64,000 nucleotides of DNA from Monarcha castaneiventris obscurior (Eukaryota; Chordata; Aves; Passeriformes; Monarchidae), in contig JAMPIT010000417.1 in assembly GCA_026261815.1 (NCBI GenBank), positions 2,823,501 to 2,887,500 on the forward strand, given 5' to 3'. Both the position numbers and the translations under genes were made by a program. The notes below the pieces were generated by a model. That model saw only the letters and a program-made list of their open reading frames with translations. It had not been told where the DNA came from and did not search any database. Positions 35,821 through 49,924 of this stretch are shown here, in pieces. Each line of letters opens with the position of its first letter. The first letter of the stretch is position 1.

Positions 35821-38800
35821 ATGCAATTAAAAGCTGTACTGGAACCTGAATCATTGGTACCCAGGAGCTAGTTAGCTCACTTCCAGTAACCAGATGCTTG
35901 TAAGTGATGCATCCATGTAGTTTTCTGTATTCAGTATAGGGCAATATTCCCCAGCCCCCAACCACAGCTGGAAATGCCAAGCAAGAAGTGCAGGAGACAA
36001 CAATGTGTTTTCTTGTTCTCAGCCTAGTTTTTTTATAGTTTCTTCTCTTGCTTAGCATTGGGGTTCAAACATGTAGTGTCTGAGTCTTGTTCACCTCCCA
36101 CCCTCTTTTGGAGACCACTCATGTGAGGTTTTATGTGCAATGGTGAGTTATCTGTGCATCTCCTTTCTTCGTAGCTGAGCTCAGAAACCCATGTGATCAA
36201 GAAAAATATCAAATGTCAACTTTATAGTATGACACTAATCTTAATTGTTGAATAAATAGCTTCTTAACTCTTAGGACACCAGGTTACCACACAGTCAGAT
36301 GCGTGTTTGTGGTTTTTCAGTTTTGTTCCTTAGAAACTGAAAAGAAATATTTGTTTAATTTTCTGTAAAAACAGATTCTGTTTGAGCTGTATCATGTCCT
36401 TTCTCTGACCGTGTACAGTCTGTTCCCAATGCCATTTTATTTCTGCTTGCTGTCCCTCCTAGAGTCCACATGCCAGCCTTTTAACCCATATGCTTTCTTG
36501 GACAGAGAGCATGTTGTGGTTGACAACCTGTTAGATTTACCTTTGTAATTGGATGGAATGGGTCTTTATGTCAGTGTCAAACTTGATGTTCAGCCTACTT
36601 TTGTCTTTGAATTATCTTTTTCTTGAAGACTTAATAAAATGACTATCCAGTAACAGACAAAATTTAAAACACTAAAAGCCACTGAGCATGGTTCTCAGCA
36701 CTGAAACTTGAGCATGTTTCTTTTTTTGCTTCCTTTTCCAGCTGTCATCCAATATTATGTAAGGAATTTGTTGGCTTAAAAATAATAATAACAGGAATTA
36801 GAGAATGGATGTGCATATGTTTTTGGGGGGAAGATTTTAAATACACTTGGGGTTTTTTTTATCTTTATATTTTTAATCAGGAAATCTGTAAGTAAATAAC
36901 TGCAATGAGTCACCAAAAAAAGCCCGAAGGAAAAAAACCCAAGAAACAAAATGTATGCTAGAAAATTATGCTGGTTCAGAATTTCCCTTGTTAAAAAGCT
37001 TTTTTCCTGAACTTTGTGGAGGTGAATCCACAGTAGTCCGGTGCTGTGAGATTGTGATGGGGTATTGTGCTGGAAATTTAGCTGCCATGGAATTTAAGTA
37101 CCATTTCTTGTCCTGTACTGTAGTATTTTATAGTTATAATCCTAGGCATAACATATGTACAAATTTTACTTCACAACTATGCTAGAAAAGTTTAGTTCTC
37201 CCACAGCTGTGAAAAAGCTATTTTAATCTTTATTATTTCAACAGGCTCAGATTTCCATAAAAATAACTGTTATATCGTTTATAAAACTAACCTAGGGTGG
37301 GTGAGAATTGCTTTTTTTTTTGTTTGTTTTACCAGTGTTTCATGTCTAGAGGAAGCATGTCATACTACTGGAATTTAATTGTGGAAAGGATTAGGGCACC
37401 TACAGTGTTTTGCTTTTACTAGCATCTATTTAACTTCTGCATAAATTTGAAAAAAAATCAACTTGTTAAAAGCTCAACCCCTCTCCTCCCAGTAATGTGT
37501 GACTTGCAGAGATTGGAGATTGAAATTTCAAATGCTTAAAAAAATTAAAAAAAAAAAGGAAGAACTAAAACTAAGAGTTTTTCCTAAGTAAATAAAGAAA
37601 ATGCTTTAGGCAAAAGTCCAATTTAAGAAAGCAAGCCAAAAATTGACAGTTCTCATTTAGGAAATGTTTTCTAGATGAAGAATTGATGTTCATTTAAACA
37701 AAGCCACAATTCCTTTGGAGACAAGGTTGTTTTGACAAACCATTTTAATGTTATGACAGCAAACTTTTAAAAATGAAATGCTTCTCAGATGGCATCCTTA
37801 CAGATATCTGGCAATGATTTATGAAGCTATTGTGGTGTTGTTAGTTAACCAAAAATTAATACTTGTCTAGCAGTAAAAGAAAGAATTTGCATTGATTATC
37901 ATTAATGCTGGTATAATTTTAAAATGGAAGAATGTTTGAATGGTTTTATTCCACACTGTTAAATCCAATCTCAATATCTTGATTGTTTGTTTGTTTAATT
38001 ATACTTAGATTAAATTCAAAACAGCCAGCTGATCTTAGCAGCTGGTAAATATTTACTGCTCATTTGCCAAACTCCTCCGAGCACAAATTTTTGCTTTTTC
38101 TGTGTCCTAATACTTAATGGATAAGAACTCATTCCTCAAAAATTGCGCTGTAGGAAGTAGCAGGGGTGGCAGGGAGCCTAGACATTCTAGATACTGCTCT
38201 TGCAAATGAAAAACGTATGTGGAAATTTTAGGAACATTACAGGGCTGGATAATCTGTATGTTGAACATAAAACCTGTCTCCCTTGAATATGCACGAAGAC
38301 TTGAGTGAGCAGGTGGTAGTTATTAGTGTTTTTACTGGGGTGTACCTGTGCCCATGCTTGTTACAGCTCTGCTTAGCACAGCTTCATCCAACAGGCTCGG
38401 TATTTAGGAAGCAAGAGGAATATTGGAAGAGATATGAAGCTGTATTTGTGTGCTGGACCAGTAGGAATCATACAACAGTGAAAGCCACCTGACATTTGCT
38501 TTAGAAGGTGCAGAGGAAAGACATTTACTTTTTGAATCATCTATCAACCGTTGGGGTATATGGATGTATCTGTTCTAGGAAAATGTGGTGGAGTGTTGTT
38601 AACCAGTAAAAGGTGTTACCTGTTCAGGAAGTGGCAAGGACTGTCTTGGGCTATTGCAGAGCACAGCTCCAGGCCCATGTCCCATGAACAAAAAGTATAT
38701 TTGTGAGGTATGTGGCTTAGAAAGAACAATTTAGAAGAGAATGTAATTGATCATTGAAATCCAGTAAACCATAAAACTCTAAGTATATGCAGAGGCATGT

Positions 38801-40100
38801 ATGTGCATATTTTTGTCCGTTTTGATAAAGAATAAAATTAATGTATGAACTATAAGGGGCAAAAACATTCTGTCAAGAGGTAAAATAGTCTGCTTGGCTC
38901 CTGAGCAGAAGGAATGTTTCATGAACTTGAAATTTATATTGCATTATTTGTGGTTTTGTTTTGCTTTTTTTTTTCCCCTACCCAATTACTTTTTGAGTTG
39001 GAGAGCAGGTTTGGAACTTGATTAGGTGTTTTTCACAGAAAAAGAAAAAAATACACTTATTTACAGTCAAGTTACCAATTATATGAAGTAAACAAAATGA
39101 AAAGTCTAAATGAACTTCTGAAAGTTTTAACAGTGTACCTCCTCTTACCTGCAGTAATTTTAGATGTTGCTTTCAACACTGCTGGTTGGCAATATGTAAG
39201 AAAATCTAGCTTTCTTAACAAAGGAAACTTACACTTTACAGTATGCCTTGGAATTCAAGAGTCTGTATTTAAGTGGGATAGATATTTTGGGGTCTTATTA
39301 ATATCATCTGGAGTTGTGCATTAAAAAGAGAAAGGTAAACACATTATGGTGTGATAAATAATCAACAGAGGGGACAACGCATCTCTCTCCTGTGGTATTT
39401 TCCTCAGTAAGGGAGGCACAGGATATTCTGAATTATTCATGAACTCCTGTATGGTATTGACTGAGTCCAATACCCTGTCTTGCAAACTTTTTTGGTTTAT
39501 TTTACCGCATGCATCTCCTTTCATAACAAGGTTATTTACTTTTGCCACAGCTTGCTTTATTCAGGGTGAATCTGGCTATTTGCGAACTCAGAAGAATGGT
39601 CATAGGGAAATGAAGGGTTACTGCCTTGGCTTAATATTTCATTAAAGAATGAATTGCATTGTGCCTCTGAGAGCATGAAATTTCAAATCCTGCCTCTAAA
39701 AACGTGTCTACAAAGAAACTTTCACTGAAGCATTCATTCAGAGGGTTTTTTTCCCCTTTTGCTGTTTCTTTCATAATGATATGTTAATGCTGATCCTGCT
39801 CTCCTGACTGGCACGTCAGTGCCTCAAGGCATTTGGGTATGGGTTGTAACACTAGTAAATTGCCACATGTTAGGAATTTGCCCATTTGCCACCAACACTG
39901 TATCAGAGAGGCAGCAGGAGGTCCTCACTTCCCTTCATATGTGCTCTTAAGTTAATGCTTTTATTAGCAGGGAACTGTGAAGGGGAATATCAGGTTTTAT
40001 TCTCAGGCTATTTTGCTGTGAGCTTTGCTGTCAACTTTTGCAGTGCTTTTTGGCACAGTCTCAACATTCAGTGATAACCACTTAATTAGCATCTGTTTAA
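35821..40100. other. Non-coding stretch, nothing recognised
   Basis: AT-rich sequence with short A and T runs (for example near 37313, 37550 and 38966). Open frames up to 101 codons (35753-36058, -, partly over the CR1 tail) have no family features. Confidence 0.6.
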
Positions 40101-43100
40101 AAACTAGTTTTGGAATCAGGATACTGTATTTCATGGCCTATTCGAATTCATGTTGCTTGTAAACAATATTTTCAAAATACATGTGCAAAAGGTCGTCGTG
40201 AAAACCAGATGTGTTGATTTACCTGAAGTAAGGTATCTTTTACAAATGTTTTATATGTATTTAATACTTAAGTATTAAGTTCATGCCGTGCATTGACTTT
40301 TTAATGTAGTAACTAGACAATACCAATGAGTTCATTTTTATAATTGCGTTTTATTCTTTTGTATGTCTTTCTGAGAAAAACGTTCTTTGAAATGATAGTT
40401 TACCAATGTTATAATTAGAAAATTATATACAAAAGCCACCTCAAAACGCTTAACAACATAGATGAGTAATTTGAATTGCCCCAGATTTTTATGTAACTAG
40501 TATGATTTTACTGCTTCAGACAAGGACTAGTGAAATAGAGGTCCTCCTAAAGCACTTCTTGACATAAAAACTGTGATTAAGCAGTGGTTAATGTTTTGTG
40601 ATATAATTTATTTTCTCCTATGAAACTCATTTGTTTATTATACAGAAAATATGTGATTGTGTTGTGCTAATTATTTTCTAGGTAGCAAAAGAATATGCTA
40701 CTAAGGGGGAGAAGTTATTATATACTGGCCTTACTGTCATCTTCTGGTGTAGTTTTCAGAATGAGCTTGGATTCTTAAACAGACAAAACAAGTTATGTAC
40801 TTACTATGTTGACCATTGGGAGATAAATAACAGAATTATCCATACCTATTTAATGGAGCAAAAAGGGACTTCCACTTGCAAAATACTGTTAGGATGGCTA
40901 GTCAGGAAATCACAGAGATCCAGAGGGAAAAAGAAATTATCAGAAATGTTGGAGACATTCTTACGGCAGATAAAAAGCAAAATAAAATAGAAAATTGGTG
41001 AAGATCCAGCCTGAAAAGAAGGAACAGTAATGTAGTATATAAAGGAAATGACAGCAGAAAATAAAAAAATGGGAGTTGGTTAGTCTCTTGTTAATGCAGG
41101 GCAATGTGAAAGCCTAGAATAATAAATTTGTTTCCTACTTTTTAAAATCTTCCACGTAAACAAAGATTAATTTGGAATCAATAATAAATTGTAATATCAT
41201 CCCTTTTAAGTCCTTTACACACTCATATGTCATCTAAAAAGTTTTCTCAGAATGTTTGAGAGGATACTTCTGGAAAGGTTAATTATATTATTAGAAATAC
41301 GATAAGTTATAAGTAACATGGAGCCTGGAGATCTCTGTATATTACTAATGTAGAAAGAAAGTTGTATCTAGGACAGCAGATTTTGTTTAGTATTTTGGAG
41401 GATGAGAGCATAGAGACTGTGAAAAGTCCTTGCTTAATGCTTAAAATGTTGGATGATCTGTAATCTGAAAGAACTGACATGCAACAAGAAGCAAAGTCTG
41501 TAAAGAGAGAAATATCTTTTATTCCCTTGGAACTGCTGGAAGAGGAACAAACAGGGATTTATTGTGCAGAGTACCTTTCACAGACCTCTAGCGCTTTGCA
41601 CACTTGGCAGATGCTCTACTGCTAGTACAGAAAACACAAAGAGAACAGCTATTGTGGTTGGATGTTGGGAGTACATGTTAATGTGTCAAGGCAGTGTCCC
41701 TTTAAATGTTTGGGCAGACACACTGTCTAATTATGATCCAATACAACAAAAATAACAAGGCAGGTAAAAATTAGGTTTCCTCTGTAAACTGGTATTGACA
41801 GCTTTGTGTGGCTCATGTTGATGTTTGCATCCCTTCCTTTCTCATCACGTTTGAGTGTTAATACGTTGCATCTTCGGAGAACCACAGGCATTCCTGTGGA
41901 ACTGGTGGCTTCAGGGAGGTGCAGAAGGCCACTTAGTGGCCAATATAATTGTATTCGCATAAACAGTGTCTGGCATATCTGTAGAATAAACTAAAGATCT
42001 CTTCACATCACTTACTAGCAGTGAACGGACCAGCCCTGGAAGTGTGGTACATGTCTCTGTTAACATGGACCATTACAATTTCTCACAGTTCCAAGAATGG
42101 GACTCTTTCTTAGATTATGCTGTTGCTGTTTGTGAAAATGATATAATTCCAGCACAGCAGCCATCTTCTTGCACTAGGCTTGCAAGTTTTGGTAAAACAA
42201 ACAGCTGAATCATGCATTAGGTGTTTTGCTTTTCCTTTTCAGGGTTTGTAATGTCACTATTGCCAGTGATCTATAATCTGCCTGCATTAAATGCTGTAAA
42301 ACATCTCTATTGCCCTCCATTGTCACCTTTCCATCAGCTGCAATAGCAAAACCAGGAGGCATTTATGCACCAGAGTCATAACACGGGTTCAGCAGAAAGA
42401 AATAGAAGGAATTTATGTAGGCAAAAATGTCCATTCTAAATGTGTCTGTGAGCTAAAAATACCTCCCCTCAAACAGGGCTAGCAAGTTCTCTCTGAAAGC
42501 ATCCTAAGTCAAATCATTGGCTTGAAAGAGTGAGGAGCACATTGAGAGAGATCCCCAGGAATCCTAGCAACAAGCCCGTTACCTAAGATATCTGCTTGAT
42601 GCAATTACACAGGTGTGGGTTGAGTGCTTCTCTGCAATAGATCTATTCAGAGGTGAGCTTGCTAATTCTGGATGTTTATTCTCAGTTAAGTACATATCCT
42701 CCTTAGGTATAACATCTGTGCATAATTTCCTTTTCTGTAAATAAGGGATGTTAAAATATCTTTCAAGGTTTGTGGCAAGTTTTTCCTCTGGTGCTTTCTT
42801 CTCAGTTGCTCAGAATTTTGACAACAAACTTGCCTGAAATTGTAGTTCTTGATCAAGATTATTCTTATTCGTTTAATAAAGTCAATATTATTGTTCAGGT
42901 AAAATCTTTATGTCCCTTTGTACTTGTGCATTGATGAACATCGATAAAGGTTTTGTTGTTGAAAAGGCTGTATTTATGTTAGCTTTCTGTACAGAACCAA
43001 TTACTTTGGGGCTTCTAGTACGATGATGAACGCAACAAAGTTGTAGACCATAGTATTGCAAATATTGGAGGTGCAAAAAAAATTTGAAATTGTGTCTGTT

Positions 43101-44392
43101 CTGTCATATGAATGATGATAAACAAAAGCAACCTTCTCTCTTCCCTCTTCTCTCCATCACCAAAACAGAATAATGTTAGACTCCCCAAACTCCTTGCACC
43201 TAGGAAGTCAAACAGAAGCTCACTTTGTGACTCAGCTATGTGTTATTTAGGCTACAGAAGCAAGACCGCTGCTTCATTTTAATGACAAACCAAAATAAAC
43301 CCCAGCTTAAGAAATGTAAGCGGACAAAACCCTGTGTGAATGAAACACTAGGGCTAGACTATCACCACCTAAAATTAAACCACATCCTGTAACATAGAAA
43401 TGATTTTCAATCAGCTTTTCAATATATTCCATTTTCATACAGAGCAATGGGAGATTTATCTCTAGTAGGCCTTGCTGAGGAAAAGAAAAAAAAGAATGGG
43501 AGGAATCCAAGAAACCTCTGTAAATGACTGAGAACTTTAATTGGAAGAAGAATGTGAAAGTTTTTTTTTTCCCCACTAAATCTCTGGTTTTGTAGGACTT
43601 TTGAGGTAAATAAAAGCTTTATATAGAAATGTTATGAAATAGTTTGAATATTGTAGAAATGCAAAGTGTAAAATGAAGATATAGTAGAGTGTTATTTGTA
43701 GCTAAAATTTTAAGTAAATTTAGTATGTTTATTCTAGCAGTTATTAAGAAGCAGCAACAGAACTGGTTCATACTGAGAGGATGAATGTATTGAATTAATG
43801 TATGAATCTTAGGAGATTAGTGGATATTGTTATACAATTGGTTGCAATTTTTCATTTCCTAGTGGTCTTTAACAACAAAGATTTTTTACAAACTATTCTT
43901 TATAATTTTATGATAATAGCAGAAAATTACTATTTAATTTTTGGTTTTCCTAGGTTTTTTTTCCACTCCAATCTATTTTCACTTTTCTAATAAAAAGAGA
44001 GAAAAGAGAAGAGTGACCTACAAAGGAAAAATTGTGACTTTTTGCTTATTAACCATGGCAATTTTTTTTTTTGTTAACAGTTGTGATGCAAATAAGGTTT
44101 CATTTAGTCAGTTCTCTCTTTTGTCGTCGACCAGAAAGATGAAATGAACCTTTCCTTTATGTTTCTGAAATGAATGTATTCAAACCATGAATGGTATTCA
44201 AAGAAGTGTGTTCTTCTGTAGTGTTTCTTTCCATGTGTGTTTCAGTAAAATTCAGGAAGAAAATGTGCTTTGTCTTTAAAGGCTACTAGCTTTTGTTTTG
44301 CATCTAGTAATGTTAATATAAAGTGAATGCTCAATCTTTTATTAAGGTTTTGTATCCAAGTATAGTTGTGAGGACAGTTTTGTCTGTGTAAT
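40101..44392. other. Non-coding stretch, nothing recognised
   Basis: Very AT-rich single-copy-looking sequence. A segment at about 42242-42400 with a good acceptor-like left edge is mentioned among the findings. No repeat family, RNA gene or coding exon is recognised. Confidence 0.55.
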
Positions 44393-44779
44393 GTGTCTGC
44401 TGGATTTTACTGTCTGTGCATGGGCAAGGCAGTGGTGAGGGTCAGGCTTGATTCCAGGTTAAGGGTTGAGTGTTGGGTGACTGTGGGATGGGATTGGATG
44501 GGACTGGTGGATTTCATCTTCTTCCTTCTAAGCTCCAGCCTGGCTCTTGTACTTCTCGTCAAATGCTGCACAGCACTGACAGTTTTGTCAACAGCTTTTA
44601 TGTTGTGGAGGCTTCTGCTCTTATTGATACTTCTCAAGACAGACTTTGAGCTATTTTTGAGTAGTATCAAAATGTTTGTACTGTTCTTCAGATGTTCATT
44701 TGTCAAAAATACACTGTCTGTCAAAAGCCTCTTTAGGATCCTGGATTCTTCCATTTTCATTGCTTACCCACCCTGGTAA
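44393..44779. other. Overlapping opposite-strand open frames, origin unknown
   Basis: A 128-codon plus frame (44393-44779) and a 117-codon minus frame (44407-44760) cover the same bases. The minus product is basic and rich in Ser, Lys, Thr and Leu, begins MKMEESRILKRLLTD, and contains RARLELRRKKMK. Its second ATG has A at -3 and G at +4. The plus product is strongly hydrophobic, as the complement of such a sequence would be. I recognise neither. An in-frame stop lies just before the minus ATG. It could be a single-exon small gene, a retroposed fragment or chance. Confidence 0.15.
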
Positions 44780-46584
44780 AGATTGGAAGTGTGTGAGGCT
44801 TTGGCATTAGATGGGCTGCTATGCGAGAGAACAGAAATTTTAGTCACATCCTGTTTGTCACCTGTAGTCCACTGCAGACAGCATACCTGACATTATCCAA
44901 GTTTTCAGGGAAGAGTTACAGCCCAAAGCTGTAAAGGAAGCTATAAAAGAAGCAAATTACACCTGCTTGTTGCAAGAGTCTGTCAAGTACCCAATCCCTC
45001 AATGACTCTGTATGTGATAACATTACAGCAGCCTGAAGATAAACTTGCTTTCAAAGCTTGGAAGAGATTTTGTTGTCAACAGCTCCTGGGCAGGGGAGAA
45101 AGCAGCCAAGGGGAAGTCTGTTGGCCACTTTAAATGTAATTACCTCATTCTGTTCCTGTGGAGGCTGGATACAAAGTTTTTGAAGACTCTTAAAGAACAC
45201 AAGTACCAATTCAGCTCCTTTTAAGGGTCCACTGTTTCCAGAGTTGCCAGCTGTCAAGCTCCAGGTGAGTGCTAGTGACCTCGGGCTACAGGATGTAGCA
45301 AGTGCTGGTCAGGTTTATTGAGGAAGGCATTTAGTACTGAAAATGAGACCAGAGATGAGATGTAAACAGCCCAGTTTAACTTAATTTGTGACAAACTCAT
45401 CAGGAATACATGTAGTTCTCAGTCCAGTGGCTTTTTATTACACAGAAATGGATAATGAATAAGGCCAGAGAGATGCATTTTTACAAAGATCTTACAGAAA
45501 TCTACTCAACTTCTAATTGTTTTCCTATTTATGACGCTTTCATTGACAGATCTTCAGCTGGCAAGGAAAATGTGCAGGATTTTCAAACGTGTTTTCATGA
45601 CTCAGCTGAAGTAATCCAACAATCCAACCTGCCACTGAGGCAGTGTGTTAGTCGTGTTCCTGTTCTGTTGTCTGGTCTCATATTCTAAACGAGCATTTAG
45701 CTTGTCTGATGTAGTTTGCTGTTTAAGGGAGTTAAACTTGTGAGGGATGGCAATGGTGATGTTTGGTTTTGTTTGGGCTTTTTTAGAACTGCTTAGTTTG
45801 CTGTGCCATGAACAGATAAATGTGCTGGTGCTGAGTGCACAGCTCACCATGGCCGTCTGTCGTCTTCAGACTCACTTGGCTGAATCGTGAAGCTGCAGGC
45901 ATAGGTACCTTTGTGTCAGGGAAGGGAGGTGTAAGGTGGGAGATCAACACCACTGGTTTCTCAGGATGAAAAGCAAAATTCAGCTGTAATGATTGTTGCA
46001 CAAGGGTTGATCGTGATCTTTCTTCTTTGCTGGAGCAAAGGATTCTGTGTATGTGATACTGTGAGCTAGAGAAAGTATAAAGCTAGAAATGAAGAAAGTA
46101 AATGCTAAATCAATCACAGACAAGATTTTTTCACATATTGCAGATGCTTTCTTTTTAACTTACCTTGTTTTTCTCTATCTTATGTTGTTGACTTGCTGAT
46201 TTTTAACAGTTTTCCTTTTCATCTATCCAGCATTATCATCTTGCTATCCTAATGTTCTGTTTTGCAGTTTATAATTATCAATCTGTTCCTTCATTGCCTG
46301 TCTTTCCTCCTTGGGATGCTAATTGACTTTTAATGATCTCTTTTTGCATTGTTTTTTGCTATGTGGTCTACTTTTACTTTTCTGCTGCTTGCTTTCACAT
46401 GCATCTGGTCATGTCTTCATCTGAATTCTATTCCCTACCACCCCTTTTTACTGATATAAACACCCTTCTCTTTTACAAGAAGAATTCATGACTGGTAGGT
46501 TCATTGTTTTTGTTCTTTTTAAATCTCTGGCTGAAGTGTATTGGTGAGGTTTGGTGGGATTTTTTGTTTGCTTGTTTGTTTGGT
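44780..46584. other. Non-coding stretch, nothing recognised
   Basis: Ordinary AT-rich sequence. A consensus donor CAG|GTGAGT occurs near 45265 but no convincing upstream acceptor and open frame accompany it. Other frames up to 82 codons lack family features. Confidence 0.55.
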
Positions 46585-46597
46585 GGGGGGGGGGGGG
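46585..46597 (+). repeat. Poly(G) run, 13 nt
   Basis: An unbroken run of 13 G, flanked by TGGT and AAGATGGTGG. It is a possible G-quadruplex site and an assembly-error hot spot. Confidence 0.9.
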
Positions 46598-49500
46598 AAG
46601 ATGGTGGTTTATTTTGCTTTGTTTTGGTTTCATTCAGGACTCCAGTGGATTTCTTGACTGAGAAAACACCAATGGAGTCTTATAAGAAAATCTGCCCCCA
46701 TCTCTCAGGCAGCAGTTGCAGGATGGTAGAGGTGTGTACCCAGGCATTAGTGCTGCCTGAAAATTATCCTCATCCAGGGTTTCAGTGTAAATCTTTAAGG
46801 CAAAGCAAGCAAAAAGTCTCCAACACTTTTTTGGGTCACCTCACCAAATTAAAGTTACAAGTTTTTTTTTTTTTTAATCAGTGAAATTTCCACCCGTGAG
46901 AACTTCCTGGATAAAATGTGGGCAAAGCTAGTTGTTACTTAGTTGTTTTCAGTGTTTCCTGTGGGGTTTTTTGCAGTCTCAATAACAGTCAAGATGAGGA
47001 CTAAGCTCCTGGTTGTGGAAGGAGCCCTCAGGGATGGCAGCACTTGGAGACTTCCCACTCCTCTGGAGCTGGGACTCTGACCAGTCAGTACCAGAGGGGC
47101 TGGTAGGGTGTGGGGGCAATGAGAAGGCTGTGTGTTACCTCGGTGGGGGACACTGGGTTCCACTTAGCATCCTACAGCATGAAATCACAAGACAATTCTG
47201 TTACAGCTCTTGCAAATAGTGGCAGCAAGTTAGTTTTCAGCTGAACAATTTCGATTTTTTTTCCCAAGTCATTTTAGAGTAGCTTTCTAAAAATGATCTC
47301 TTTCAGCTTGATCCACTGATTCTAGTGTTAGATCCTAAGCAAGTATTCATAGTTCTCACTGTAATCAACAACAAAAATCCTGTGTTTTGTTCATACTCAG
47401 GGAACATAATTTTCAATAATCTTTTTGCTACAGTCAGCAAGTTTAGCAATGGGCCTTGATTTCTACCTTTCCACTGATAGATATTAATCTTTTCCAGTGG
47501 TGTGTAGTTTTCCTTTTTGTTGTAGGGTGGTCTTTGGTATATTAAATCCATCTACTGCTAGTTCTGCATCTTGGACTAAAGGGATTTTGTGAAGATGAAG
47601 GAATACAAATGAATCTGGCAGGTTTTAATCTAGGAGATATGTCCCTGTAAATGCTCAAAAAACCGCCCCCCAAAAAGACAATGTTATGACTAAGGTAGCT
47701 ATGAATAAGCCAGTTAAGGAAGCACCATCAGGACAATTAATTTTAATGTATGTAATTTATCAGTGTGTATATGCATCAAGATACTCATATACAGAACAAA
47801 ACTGTGACATGTTAGATGTAACAGTTTGTACAGAAACAGTTTTTACCAGTAAATTTTTCTCCTAAATTTCTCCCTTGAGAAGGTGCTTTAAAATTCATTT
47901 CTACCTTGAATGGGGACAGACTTGTTAAAAAAAATTTGTGAGGAGGTAGTTTGGTGTGTTTTAGTAGAAGTATAACATGTACTGAGTAAAACTGGAGGAA
48001 AGTCAGAGTAACTTGTTATTTTAGCATGAGGCTTTGGGTAAGGTTATTGTGCTGTGCTGAAACTCTGTAATCTAGTGGAATAGAAGGCTAATAATAATTC
48101 AGAGACTTCGTTTTTGTTTGTTTTGGATTGCATAGAGTTCACTTGGAGCTTCCATTAGCCCTTCGCTGTTTTGTGAACACCATGATCAAAATAACAATGA
48201 CATTTGCAGGATAAGTGCTTCACTTAGAATGTTCAAAGAAGCAGTGTTTTCACATGTCAGCAGTCTACTTAAGCACCCTACCTGAATGACTGAATAGCTG
48301 AGCAAAACGCAATCGCGCGAGCATTGTCACAGTGATCACGCTGCAACACTACCAAACTCTTGTATCCCTGTTACCTTCCAGACATTGTCATTACTCAGCA
48401 GGAACAGGCTGTGGGAACTGTGTGAGACCTGTGATAATCTGATCAATTGCATTTTAATGTTTGCCAGATCATTTTGTTAACTCTGAAACTCTTAATTCAA
48501 GTTTTCTTTCATTATTGCATTATATCCTATACCTTTATTCACTAATAAATGGTTGAAAAGGAGAAAATTATCAGTATGAAGCTGATAGTGCCATCCTTAC
48601 AGTGATGCTAATAAGAAAATCAAAATCCTCTGGAGGTAGTTCTAAGCTTAGTGATATATTTAAAGCTTAACATTTTGACAGCTGTCAAGGACTATCTGAT
48701 CAAAGGAAGTGCATTTGATAAAATTTAATGGTTTGGGAGTCACTTTAGTAGTAATTAATCCTTCTAGCTTAAGCATTTCCTAAACCCTATAAATCCTTTA
48801 ACAACAGTCCTGTTATCAGCTTATTGGGGAAGTTCAGATAAGTGTGTCTGTTTTGCATATGTATTCTGAACAACTTATCTTTGGAGACGTTGTTTTTAAA
48901 TGGGAGAAAAATTAGAATTTACTTGCTTGAAAAAGAGGTCTTCTGTATTGTTTCTTCTCTCTGCACCACATTTCCTTTTTAAGTTGGCTGGAACAGTTTG
49001 AAGGGTAAACGCTGAGGGCAAGACTAGTTCACTTGTAGTTTATATAAACAAAACGGTGCAAGCTTTTCTATAAAACTGTAAAGTAATTTAATGATGGTAT
49101 TTATATAAGTGCAAAACATTATATGTTCAATAAAATTTTGAAGAGTTGTCTAGGTAAGTCAACAAGAAAGTAATTTTCTTCCACTCCAGTTAATTTGTTC
49201 ACAGGGAACGTATATTCTGAATAAACAAACAAATCTAATCACTATGACTTAAAACACAATAATCAGTTTTTAATATAGAAGTGTGTAGGAATCTGGAGTT
49301 CTGAAAATAACACCACATATATCATCTTAGATTTAAGACTCAGTCTGAGAAGTCAAGTCTCTAAGTCTCATGTCTCCTATCCAGACTGAAGTAGATAAAG
49401 GGGAATGCACAGAAGGTTTTCAAAATGTTCAGACTAAGTGCTGACAGTCTCTTAAATTCACAGAACTTCTTGAAAAATATTTTAATTCAGTCTGACCCAT

Positions 49501-49892
49501 TTGATTCTTACTTCTAAATGAGTTTGTTTTCATGTTGTTTAATAAAATAGAAAAACTTGCTTCAGAACAAAACCTTATATTCTTATGGTTTAGATAAAGC
49601 ATATTGCTAGAAACATGACCTGTTTTCTTCTTCCATGACTCTAAAGAAATTATGCTGGTATGATTTACTTACTTAGAAGCCGTATCTCATTTTTTTCTGT
49701 AGATGGTTCAGACCCACATATATAGTTTAAGAGAGAGCAAAATTAAGTATAATACATATGCCATGTATTTCCACAGGGCCTTGGCCTTTATCGACTGAGG
49801 TAATGTGCCTGTCATGCTACTTAAGTAGTATTAAGTGAAAAGAACACGTTATATCCAATCTAAAAAGATACTGTTTCAGAGTATTTAATTGT
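46598..49892. other. Non-coding stretch, nothing recognised
   Basis: AT-rich apart from a patch richer in GC at 46990-47165. A T14 run lies at 46862-46875. A short CpG cluster at 48306-48345 is described among the findings. No repeat family is recognised. Confidence 0.55.
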
Positions 49893-49912
49893 AATTATGC
49901 TACAGCATAATT
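49893..49912. repeat. 8-bp hairpin, 4-nt loop
   Basis: AATTATGC at 49893-49900 and its exact reverse complement at 49905-49912 flank the loop TACA. It sits 12 bp left of the 17-bp hairpin. Confidence 0.85.
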
Positions 49913-49924
49913 GCTTGCTTCATA

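Noticed and set aside
45240..45275. Consensus donor CAG|GTGAGT as evidence of an exon
   Set aside because: The candidate upstream acceptor is weak, and the best frame hits a stop about 45 bases before the donor.
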